In this document: in pieces, positions 35,135 through 43,119 of the stretch | Layout: every line of letters starts with the position of its first letter | Position numbering within the stretch: position 1 is the first letter of the stretch | NCBI GenBank assembly: GCA_021778415.1 | Contig: JAJYCL010000008.1 | Location: forward strand, 1-64,000 | Reading direction: 5' to 3' | Origin: a bacterium | GTDB lineage: Bacteria; Vulcanimicrobiota; Vulcanimicrobiia; Vulcanimicrobiales; Vulcanimicrobiaceae | DNA: 64,000 nt | Position numbers and translations under genes: made by a program | Notes under the pieces: model-generated | Seen by the model: only the letters and a program-made list of their open reading frames with translations | The model's database searches: none | What the model was told of the DNA's origin: nothing

Positions 35135-37140
35135 GGCGCTGGCGATGAGCTCGGTAAAGCGAAAATTGCATCCAGCGATGGAAAGCGATGATCTCGTAGA
35201 AAATCTTCGTATTCCATATGCGTCAATGCATCGGCACGCCGAATCGCTTGGGCGGCGACCATGTGATAACGCTCGAGATTCGAAGCGAGATGGCTGCGGC
35301 GGCTTTCGTACAGCCAGGCACGTTTGTACATCGGCGCGATAGCCTCATAGCGATCCCGAAGTTCCCAAAGCCAATATCGTGACCACAGGAGATCGCGAAT
35401 TGTGCGACTCTGCGGTTTGCCGACTTGTTCTTTTGCATCGGCATACATCGCTCGCACTTCATCGGCAATCTGAAATTTCCGCGCCAAGGTATCGTAGCGA
35501 AGGGCAGCCAGACGCATGACGAATGCGGCGTTGCGATGAAGCGGCGGCTTGTTCGTCAGAAGGTGCTGCTCGATGGACTCAGCGGAAAGACGAATCCCGT
35601 GCAAATCGACGGCATTCATTCGCGCGGCAATCTGAGGATCGAAAGCATCGGCCCAAAAAAGATAATCCGTCCAATCGTACTTCGCAGCTTCGAGTTTCGT
35701 GAGAATATTTCCAAGCGAGAGGACATCGGCCGAATAGCGCGGGTCGTCGATGCCGAAAAATGCGTGCGGAAAATCAGCCGCATAGCGTTCCGGCGTTACA
35801 TCGCGGGACTCCCAGGATGCACTCGCAGCATACACCACGGGATACCAGGTCGCTTCATAGAGGGTCTCGCCATCATCGTGCCAGACGGTTTGAAAGAGCC
35901 CCAACACATGCGATGCCTTGCCTTCGTTGATAAAGGTCCGCTCGTTGTGCATTGCCAGAGCAATATCGGGAAAAATTTCACTCCAGTTATTAGCTCCGGG
36001 CGAAACCATCTGCTCAAACCCGCCGGCGGCAATGAGATGAATGTAGGGCAAAAACGTCGCATCGCGTCCGTAATGCCAATTGATAATGACCGTCGATTTT
36101 GGAATCATCGAGAGAATCGACGGATCGGCTTCAATGGCATCATCCCAAACCATTGGGCGTGCACCCGACGGCGCAATAATTTTCGCCATCGCATCGATAT
36201 GATCCGCATACACGCGCGAACGTCCAAGACGTGCGACCAACTCCTTGGAGGCTCCAGTGCCAAGGGTGATCGGCTCATCCGAGCCGATATGGAAAAACGG
36301 CGGATGAGGAACGGCGGCCAGTTCTTGCTCGATCAATCGTTGCACATAAGCGTTGCCGGCGGGAACGGCCGGCGAAAGCAGATACCCATGGGGTTCTTCC
36401 GCGAGTCCGGCGTAACGTTCGAGCGATAGCGTATTGTGCATATGCCCGAACGTCTGCTGTTCGGGGATCAATGCAACATGGTACCGCTTTGCATACAAAG
36501 CCAAGTCATGCAATTGTTGCGGCGTAATGCCGTCGTAGGGTGCAGGCAGCGGATCCGTCGGCGAAACAAACACATGCTCCATATACGGAGAGTAGCCGTT
36601 CATTTTGAACGACGCGATCGTGCGAATGCGCTCTTTAAAATACCGCATTGTCGGAAGCGGGCCGCGCGACACGTCATCGGAAAGAATGCGCCAACGCAGC
36701 GAGGGAGCATCATGGATACTCACGCACGGTAGCACCCACGTTCCTCTCGCGTGGGTGGCGAGTTGCGCCAAGGTCGTTAGCGCGTAGAACGTCCCCAAAG
36801 AATCTCCGCTTGTGATCGTGATTCCAGAATCATCGATACGCAAGGCATAGGCTTGATCCGCCATTTTGGCGTGTCGAATATGCACACGGCTAGTAGCACC
36901 AAGCTGCGGTTGCGGCAGGCCGAGCGCGACCCAGCGCCGTCGCAAGAGATCGAATCCCGCCGCATCGATCTGCTTCGGAAAGATCAACGACTGCTGCAGA
37001 CCGACGGCGTGACGACATCCGATAGATGCGATCATCGCGGGGCGGGGGAGCAGATGCACCTGCGGTCTTGCAGCGGCGCCCAGCGTCGCACACAACGCAA
37101 AGAGGGCGAACCAGGATACTCTGCTCATTGACATCCGCAT
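35131..37140 (-). CDS. GH20 beta-N-acetylhexosaminidase
   Basis: The 669-residue protein has an N-terminal signal peptide, an N-terminal alpha/beta domain (~30-130) and a GH20 TIM barrel. The catalytic Asp-Glu pair is in HIGSDEP (288-289). It probably removes terminal GlcNAc or GalNAc from glycans or chito- or muro-oligosaccharides outside the cytoplasm. AAGGTGAG lies about 7 bases before the ATG. It is the first gene of the four-gene operon with permease-PDZ, M20 peptidase and HyuA, and is divergent from the FecR-domain gene. Confidence 0.9.
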   Translation of the reverse strand: MRMSMSRVSWFALFALCATLGAAARPQVHLLPRPAMIASIGCRHAVGLQQSLIFPKQIDAAGFDLLRRRWVALGLPQPQLGATSRVHIRHAKMADQAYALRIDDSGITITSGDSLGTFYALTTLAQLATHARGTWVLPCVSIHDAPSLRWRILSDDVSRGPLPTMRYFKERIRTIASFKMNGYSPYMEHVFVSPTDPLPAPYDGITPQQLHDLALYAKRYHVALIPEQQTFGHMHNTLSLERYAGLAEEPHGYLLSPAVPAGNAYVQRLIEQELAAVPHPPFFHIGSDEPITLGTGASKELVARLGRSRVYADHIDAMAKIIAPSGARPMVWDDAIEADPSILSMIPKSTVIINWHYGRDATFLPYIHLIAAGGFEQMVSPGANNWSEIFPDIALAMHNERTFINEGKASHVLGLFQTVWHDDGETLYEATWYPVVYAASASWESRDVTPERYAADFPHAFFGIDDPRYSADVLSLGNILTKLEAAKYDWTDYLFWADAFDPQIAARMNAVDLHGIRLSAESIEQHLLTNKPPLHRNAAFVMRLAALRYDTLARKFQIADEVRAMYADAKEQVGKPQSRTIRDLLWSRYWLWELRDRYEAIAPMYKRAWLYESRRSHLASNLERYHMVAAQAIRRADALTHMEYEDFLRDHRFPSLDAIFALPSSSPAP

Positions 37141-37232
37141 TAGCTACTCACCTTTTCTTGCCTGCAGAGGAGGGTGCAGATGAACGGCTAAGCCATAAAG
37201 GGCCTATTTGATCGATGGAGGGTATTCGCAAA

Positions 37233-37970
37233 ATGGCTTTACTCATTCGTTCCAGCGCCTTATTTTGCGCGGCAATGTTCGTTCTCACAGCGACGGTTTC
37301 GGCCGATGCAGATAAGAGTCTGCAAAACATGAAGGGAACGGTTGCCTACCAACATGGGACCGGCGCATCGCAACCGATAGCACAGTCGGCAAGCATCGCT
37401 TTGCACGATAGCGACTACGCAATAACCGGAGCGAAGTCCGAAGCCGGTGTTTCGCTTCCCGACTCATCAAAAGTTCTCGTCGGATCGGATACAAAAGTGC
37501 AACTCGCATTTTTTAATCGCATCCACGGAACGAATGCGAAATTCATCATCTATAATGGCAAAACTCGCTTTACCATCGAACACCCGAATGGGGCGAAGGC
37601 GAATTATGTCTTCCAAACGCCTACCGCGAACGTATCAGTTCGAGGCACGCAAGGCGACATCGGCGTCGATAGTAATGGCAGCGTGCGCGTCAACGTCTAT
37701 AATTTAAGTAATCCGAAGTTGCCTGTCGTTGTTAGTACCACCGATGGAAAATCGTTCACGTTGGGAATCGGGCAAACACTGTTCGCTCACTTTGTCAATG
37801 GAAAACTGCAAGAGACGGTCGGGCAGCTCAGCCAAGATCTCATCAACCAATTTTCGGGAGAATTCGGCGTCCCGGAAAATATGGATCAGCTCAAATCGAT
37901 AATCCTCAATAAAGTGACGCAACACATTCCCGTGCCACCGATTCCAGTCAGTGTTCCCGGCATCCCTTAA
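37233..37970 (+). CDS. FecR-domain secreted protein
   Basis: The ATG at 37233 follows GGAGGG by 10 bases and gives 245 residues with a signal peptide. The mature part contains the FecR-like pattern DSSKVLVGSDTKVQL and PTANVSVRGTQGDIGVD, a beta-rich domain common in periplasmic or surface proteins. An in-frame ATG at 37215 exists but lacks the spacing. It stands 13 bases before the GGDEF-EAL gene, so the two are probably co-transcribed. No sigma-factor gene accompanies it, unlike classical fecIR. Confidence 0.8.
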   Translation: MALLIRSSALFCAAMFVLTATVSADADKSLQNMKGTVAYQHGTGASQPIAQSASIALHDSDYAITGAKSEAGVSLPDSSKVLVGSDTKVQLAFFNRIHGTNAKFIIYNGKTRFTIEHPNGAKANYVFQTPTANVSVRGTQGDIGVDSNGSVRVNVYNLSNPKLPVVVSTTDGKSFTLGIGQTLFAHFVNGKLQETVGQLSQDLINQFSGEFGVPENMDQLKSIILNKVTQHIPVPPIPVSVPGIP

Positions 37971-37983
37971 AATATTGTAATCC

Positions 37984-40242
37984 TTGCTGCACTATCGGCG
38001 GCCTTGGTATCTTCTTTTTCTGATTGCATTTGGTGCGGCAATTGCGACGCTATTTGTGCATATCGAAGCGACATCGCATATTCGGCAAAACCAGCGACAA
38101 TTCGACTCATCGCAGCTTTTACGCCTTACCCGCATAGAACTCCATATCGATGATTATTTCGGCGACGCCGTCCAGTTGGCCGATTCCGGAGCGAAAATTC
38201 TCGCCTATAAAAACGTCAACCCAAAACTCGCCGAAGCGGTCATCCTCGGCTTGTTCAGATCTCATGAGAATCCCAATGTGTATGGCGTCGGATCATTCTA
38301 TGCCCCGTTCGCTCTCGATCCGCAGATTCACGACTATTTCATTTATGCACATGCCGACAAGCGAAAACCATCGGGCGTCGGAATGGTCATTTTTCAACAT
38401 GCGGCGTACGATCCGGCATCGGATTATACAACTGCCGAATTCTATCGCATTGCACTTCAATCGCCGGGGAATGCTGCGTTTTATGGGCCGCACAAACAAG
38501 AAGGCCATAATTTTATCACAACGGAAAAGGCGATCGTATCGGGGCATCGCGTTATCGGTGTCATAATCGTCGATACGCTAACGAGCGCCTTCACCTCGAT
38601 TATGTCAAGTTCGCTTATTCGAGGCGATGTTGCCTACATTCAAAATCGCACAACCAAAGAAATTCTTGTAACAACATCTCGCCTTCCAAAAAATATCTCA
38701 CAACGAATCGAACGCACGCTTCCGCTTCGCTATACCCACGCCTCAATTCACCTCATTAGCGACGCATCCGGTGTCTATGCTGAAAAACAAACGATACTCG
38801 TACGTTCTCTGGCGATAATCGGTGCGATTTGGGTTCTCGCGGTACTGCTCGCCTGGGGCCTTATCGGCCACTGGTTTTCTCGCGAAGCAACCATGAGGCT
38901 TGAGCAACGACGCTTGCAACTCGAAAATGATATCGCTGTGGCTAATAAGGTGGAAATCGAACTCAGGAAAGAGGCTCATACCGATACATTAACGCGCCTG
39001 CCCAATCGCGCGGCTTTCTGGGAGTTTGCTTCAGCAATTCTTGCCCGGAGTAGCTCGACAATCGACCATGCGGTCTACTTCATCGATCTCGATCGCTTCA
39101 ATCTTGTCAATGACACGCGCGGGCACCTGATCGGCGATGAATTGCTCAAAGAGATTGCAATGCGTTTGCGAGCAGATCTTAGCCCTGGCATTTCGGTATC
39201 ACGGCTCGGTGGCGATGAGTTCGTCCTTATAGCGCAAATTGGCAACGATGGCCCGCATGACATTGCGAAAAACATATTGCGCATTATCAGCGAGCCGTTT
39301 CTCTTGGCTGAGAACGCACTCTATATAACCGCATCGATCGGCGTGGTCCTCGTCGATCCAAGCTACGAGCAACCCGAAGAGCTCCTCCGAGATGCCGATA
39401 TTGCGATGTACCGGGCAAAGCATGATGGGCGAGCTCGTTATGCCATTTTCGATAGCGAAATGCGTCGCAAGGTGGAAAGCGATAGCCTCTTAGAGCGTGA
39501 TCTTCGCAACGCAATCACGCACCGTGAGTTTATTCCCTATTACCAGCCGATAATAGAAATTCAAACAGGGAAAATCGTTTCGTTCGAGGCCTTGGCGCGC
39601 TGGAAGAGGCCGAATAACGAGATAACGGGTGCCGCCGAATTTATCAGCTATGCTGAAGCTCACGGGCTTATCGCACAGATCGATTCGGCAATATTTGAAT
39701 CGGTTTGCGCCGATGCCGGTGCGATTTTTGCGAAATTCCCCCAAGCGACGATTGCGGTCAACATTTCGGCAACGGATTTAGAACGCATCGACCTTGCAGC
39801 AGATATCACACAGGCACTTCGCACCCATCACATTCCACCATCGAGCATAAAATTAGAGATTACGGAAACTGCAGCAATGAGCAATACCGAGCGGTCTTTT
39901 CGAACGCTCGAAGAACTCAGCAGCAACGGGATAGAGATCATTCTCGATGATTTCGGTTCCGGTCGATCTTCTTTAGCCTACTTACACAAACTTCCGATTA
40001 CCGGCGTGAAAATCGATCAGTCATTCAATAAGGCATTAGCCTCGGACCCGCAAGCCGTTGCGATTGTTCGCACAATCGTTTCTCTTGCGCAAACGCTCGG
40101 TTTTTCAACAGTCGCCGAAGGCATCGAATCGGAAGAACAGTTAGAAATTTTGCGAAGCCTCGGCGTTTCTTGCGCACAAGGGTTTCATTTCTCCGCGGCA
40201 ATTGAGCTTGCCGCGCTTCTCGAATTCGGAACGAGTCTCTAG
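37984..40242 (+). CDS. GGDEF-EAL cyclic-di-GMP protein with periplasmic sensor domain
   Basis: The 752-residue protein has a transmembrane helix at 10-26, a periplasmic sensor domain (about 30-270), a second transmembrane helix (275-295), a GGDEF domain with intact GGDEF at 409-413 and an EAL domain with EAL at 535-537 and DDFGSG at 655-660. Both catalytic cores look intact, so it could make or break c-di-GMP. TTG is the only good start, without a clear Shine-Dalgarno. The FecR-domain protein precedes it. It is convergent with the gene ending at 40244. Confidence 0.9.
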   Translation: MLHYRRPWYLLFLIAFGAAIATLFVHIEATSHIRQNQRQFDSSQLLRLTRIELHIDDYFGDAVQLADSGAKILAYKNVNPKLAEAVILGLFRSHENPNVYGVGSFYAPFALDPQIHDYFIYAHADKRKPSGVGMVIFQHAAYDPASDYTTAEFYRIALQSPGNAAFYGPHKQEGHNFITTEKAIVSGHRVIGVIIVDTLTSAFTSIMSSSLIRGDVAYIQNRTTKEILVTTSRLPKNISQRIERTLPLRYTHASIHLISDASGVYAEKQTILVRSLAIIGAIWVLAVLLAWGLIGHWFSREATMRLEQRRLQLENDIAVANKVEIELRKEAHTDTLTRLPNRAAFWEFASAILARSSSTIDHAVYFIDLDRFNLVNDTRGHLIGDELLKEIAMRLRADLSPGISVSRLGGDEFVLIAQIGNDGPHDIAKNILRIISEPFLLAENALYITASIGVVLVDPSYEQPEELLRDADIAMYRAKHDGRARYAIFDSEMRRKVESDSLLERDLRNAITHREFIPYYQPIIEIQTGKIVSFEALARWKRPNNEITGAAEFISYAEAHGLIAQIDSAIFESVCADAGAIFAKFPQATIAVNISATDLERIDLAADITQALRTHHIPPSSIKLEITETAAMSNTERSFRTLEELSSNGIEIILDDFGSGRSSLAYLHKLPITGVKIDQSFNKALASDPQAVAIVRTIVSLAQTLGFSTVAEGIESEEQLEILRSLGVSCAQGFHFSAAIELAALLEFGTSL

Positions 40243-40243
40243 C

Positions 40244-40627
40244 TTACAGCGACGCCATCAGCGTATCGCGAGCATCGAAGCCGGTTTCGATCCGGGTGAT
40301 CCACGTATCGAAATCACTCGCACTCACGGCCTTTCCTCGATCCGCAAGCGCACATAAGGCAAAATCGGAAGCAAGTAGGCGCGCCAAAGCCTCATCGGTC
40401 ACTTTTGCATACTCGAAGTGCCCAAAGGCAGCTTGGTTAATAAATCCGGCGCGCATCAATAGGGCACCAACGCGGTCACTCATACCGCGGTCGAGCCTCG
40501 CCGATGCATCGGCAACTGCCTCGCCCACATAGGAACGAATCATCTCGTCGGAGAGACGGCGCCCCATCTCATTGGCGTAACCGGGAAAACCCGGTATCCG
40601 AGCGCGTAGAGCGTCGCTAACATCCAC
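40244..40627 (-). CDS. Protein of unknown function, 127 residues
   Basis: A helical, soluble-looking protein starting at GTG 40627, with no signal peptide, membrane helix or known motif. The N-terminal region has GYANEMGRRLSDEMIRSYV and is followed by several amphipathic helices. It is convergent with the GGDEF-EAL gene (one base gap) and divergent from the GAF gene 40 bases away. No function can be given. Confidence 0.55.
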   Translation of the reverse strand: MDVSDALRARIPGFPGYANEMGRRLSDEMIRSYVGEAVADASARLDRGMSDRVGALLMRAGFINQAAFGHFEYAKVTDEALARLLASDFALCALADRGKAVSASDFDTWITRIETGFDARDTLMASL

Positions 40628-40667
40628 AGGCTGTTGCTACGACAGCACGAGAGCCGAAGCCTCGGGC

Positions 40668-41192
40668 ATGGTTCTTTTAAGGAATACCGAAGCGGCCATG
40701 ATGGAATTGTCGGAGGAGAAACAGAGGCTCGATGCGCTTAGGCGCACGAACCTTCTTCATACCCCACCCGAGGCGCCATTCGAGGCAGCCGCGCAATTGG
40801 CATCGAGCCTCTGTGGCGTACCAATTGCTCTTGTAAGCCTCGTTGACGACTCCCAACAGTGGTTTAAGGCAAACCTCGGATTTGAAGGCATATCCTGCAC
40901 TGACCGCGATGTCGCCTTTTGCACCCACGCCATCGCGCGAGACGAGTTTCTCGAAGTTCGGGATACCCATGAAGATCCACGTTTTGCAAACAATCCCTTA
41001 GTGGTTGGGGATCCATTTATTCGCTTCTATGCCGGTATGCCGCTTCGTTTCGATCGGTATCCCATTGGCACGCTGTGCGTCATCGATCGCGTCCCACGGC
41101 GACTCTCCAAGGACCAACGCATTCATCTTCGATTAATTGCCGTGATGCTCGAGGGCATCATTGAAGCGGGCGCTGCGTCACGGACACCATGA
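40668..41192 (+). CDS. Stand-alone GAF-domain protein
   Basis: The 174-residue protein is essentially one GAF domain, with the signatures FEAAAQLASSLCGVPIALVSLVD, AFCTHAI, RFYAGMPLRF and GTLCVIDRVPRRL. The family binds small ligands or mediates dimerisation. Its stop overlaps the start of the next gene by four bases (ATGA), so it is coupled to the cyclase-like protein. An alternative start is ATG 40698. It probably senses a cytosolic signal for the cyclase-like partner, which is inference. Confidence 0.85.
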   Translation: MVLLRNTEAAMMELSEEKQRLDALRRTNLLHTPPEAPFEAAAQLASSLCGVPIALVSLVDDSQQWFKANLGFEGISCTDRDVAFCTHAIARDEFLEVRDTHEDPRFANNPLVVGDPFIRFYAGMPLRFDRYPIGTLCVIDRVPRRLSKDQRIHLRLIAVMLEGIIEAGAASRTP

Positions 41193-42253
41193 TTGGCTGG
41201 CTGCTCGTCATCGCGCTCGTCGCCGGACTTGCCGTGACGGCAGCGATGCTTGCACGCCACTATCTACAACAGCGCGATGAAGTTGCCCGCGTCCGGGCGC
41301 TCTTCTCGCGCTATGTCCCGCAGCAGATCGTCGATGAGCTTCTCGAACGTCGCGACCCCCGTCTTTTTGAAGCTCGCGAATATTATGCGACGATTATTTC
41401 CGCTCGCATTCGCAACTTCGGCCTGCTCGCCGAAGGCCTTACTGCCGAGCAAACGCTTCGCTACCTGAACGAATTTTACGCCGTCGCGGTTCAAGCGATC
41501 CATCGACACCGTGGCATGATCGAATCGTTGCGCGGCGATACCGTAACGGGTGTGTTTGGCGTCCTCGTTGATGAAACGTTTCAAGAAGAACGCGCCTTAC
41601 GCGCGGCTCTTGATATTGCGCTAATCGCTCGTTCGATGAAATCGCGATGGCAAGCGCAGAGCCGCAAGCCACTTGATGTTTGCGTCGGCGTAAACTCGGG
41701 GAAGATCGTGGCCGGCGATGCCGGCTCGCCAGCTCGAAGAGAATTCGCCATCGTAGGAAATCCCGCTCAAGTAGCCGACCGCTTAGCCGGGCTGGCCGAA
41801 GAGATCAATGCGGCAGTCGTTGCATCGGATATAACGTTCGATGCGACAAGCGAGATGTTCATTGGTGTTCCCGTATCGTCGCTCCCACTACGCGGACTTA
41901 AAAAACTTCAACGCGCGGTTATTGTTCGCGGGCTGGCAAAAAAGACGAACGAAGATCTCCTGACTATTCCCTCCGAACGGGCCATCGCAAAAACCGTTAT
42001 TATCGCAACTCCTCCGCCGCTCGAGCCGGAACCGGCTCCCTATGCGCCCGTCGAAATTTCGCCTGAAATGCAGATCGTCACCGCTTCGCCCGACGATGAA
42101 ATTCTTGAGGGCGTTCTTGTTGACGGGTTCGGCCTCGATACGGAATCGGGATTTTCGATGATCGATGATGAAACAGCCGCGTTCCCGGAATTACCGGCAG
42201 CCGCCGGAACCTACGAAGACGATCAAGGCCCTCCCGTTCACCTTAATCCGTAA
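41189..42253 (+). CDS. Class III nucleotidyl cyclase homologue with altered catalytic residues
   Basis: Residues 1-25 form one transmembrane helix, and about 60-240 a class III cyclase-like domain, followed by a low-complexity acidic and Pro-rich tail. Compared with the usual FADIRGFT motif the sequence reads SARIRNFG, so the first metal-binding Asp is Arg73. The second Asp is kept in GDTVTGVFG (117). The usual GD...N...R triad reads GN...Q...R (191, 194, 198). It is probably an inactive or altered cyclase. ATGA overlap couples it to the GAF protein. Confidence 0.8.
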   Translation: MIGWLLVIALVAGLAVTAAMLARHYLQQRDEVARVRALFSRYVPQQIVDELLERRDPRLFEAREYYATIISARIRNFGLLAEGLTAEQTLRYLNEFYAVAVQAIHRHRGMIESLRGDTVTGVFGVLVDETFQEERALRAALDIALIARSMKSRWQAQSRKPLDVCVGVNSGKIVAGDAGSPARREFAIVGNPAQVADRLAGLAEEINAAVVASDITFDATSEMFIGVPVSSLPLRGLKKLQRAVIVRGLAKKTNEDLLTIPSERAIAKTVIIATPPPLEPEPAPYAPVEISPEMQIVTASPDDEILEGVLVDGFGLDTESGFSMIDDETAAFPELPAAAGTYEDDQGPPVHLNP

Positions 42254-42258
42254 AGTGA

Positions 42259-43119
42259 TTACACAAAAAGAAGATCGTATATTTCATTCGCGTGCTCACC
42301 GCAATCGACGATTGTGGCATTGGCCCAATTCCTTGCGTCGTCTGTTATCGACACGGCGCATCGCCCCGTTCCCGAGCCTGGATCGGCTGGATTGAGGACA
42401 ATAGATTCGAGATCATTACTACTACGTCCGATACTGGTGCCGACGGCGCACAAACCGGTTGGCGAAAACGCCACACCACGCACGTAGCCATCGAATCGAG
42501 CAATGGGTTCTTCGATTGTGCGAAGCACGGCATGCGAGGATTCCGCATAATAGAGGCGACCCTCAAACGGCACAACCGAATGTGGGTGATAGAGTCCGCC
42601 GGCAAGATATATTCCGCCCGTAATATCATAGATATACCCGTCGATCGCACTACTCCACCGATCTGAGCGTTTCTTCCCAAAGCCGGAGCACAGCAGGTGG
42701 TCTCCAGACCACACCACGGCGTTAAGGTGATGAGAATCAACCATCTCGGCACTTGCATGCCAAAGCTCGGTCGTTGCCATGGTGGCAAAGTCGATGGCAA
42801 GAATTTGGTCCGTCCCAGTTGAGACTGCGATAATTCCACCGTCGATGAGGGCAATGGAATGAATATCGCTGACTGAGGGCAGTGCAATAACCGAGCGCAC
42901 GGAATACGCATCGCGCTCAAGCAGAAAAAGCACGGCTCCTTCCGGTACGGTGCAGGCACAATAGAGCGTCTTCGCGTCAACGGCAAGACCGCACGCGGAA
43001 ATAATATCGCTGCGTCCAAGATCGGGATACGTGATGGCACCCGTCGTGCAATCAAGGATGCCGAGAACACGGCCTTGTGTATATTCGGCATTGCAGAACG
43101 TGATAGCGAGAGTATTCAG
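42259..43119 (-). CDS. DUF4915-like protein, probable CTG start
   Basis: The frame is continuous and protein-like from 43119 and gives 286 residues, with repeated beta-strand patterns (DIHSIALIDGG, DSHHLNAVVW, LAGGLYHPHSV, VRGVAFSPTG) like TIGR03032/DUF4915 propeller proteins of glycan loci. No ATG, GTG or TTG exists in the N-terminal part before 42933, but a CTG at 43119 overlaps the upstream TGA (CTGA) and lies 7 bases after AAGGA. A GTG at 42933 would remove 62 well-formed residues. The function is unknown. Confidence 0.7.
   Translation of the reverse strand: MNTLAITFCNAEYTQGRVLGILDCTTGAITYPDLGRSDIISACGLAVDAKTLYCACTVPEGAVLFLLERDAYSVRSVIALPSVSDIHSIALIDGGIIAVSTGTDQILAIDFATMATTELWHASAEMVDSHHLNAVVWSGDHLLCSGFGKKRSDRWSSAIDGYIYDITGGIYLAGGLYHPHSVVPFEGRLYYAESSHAVLRTIEEPIARFDGYVRGVAFSPTGLCAVGTSIGRSSNDLESIVLNPADPGSGTGRCAVSITDDARNWANATIVDCGEHANEIYDLLFV

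Noticed and set aside
42345-43091. Alternative minus-strand frame overlapping the DUF4915-like gene
   Set aside because: Composition is basic and proline-rich without domain-like segments, while the other frame has regular strand patterns and the coupled start.
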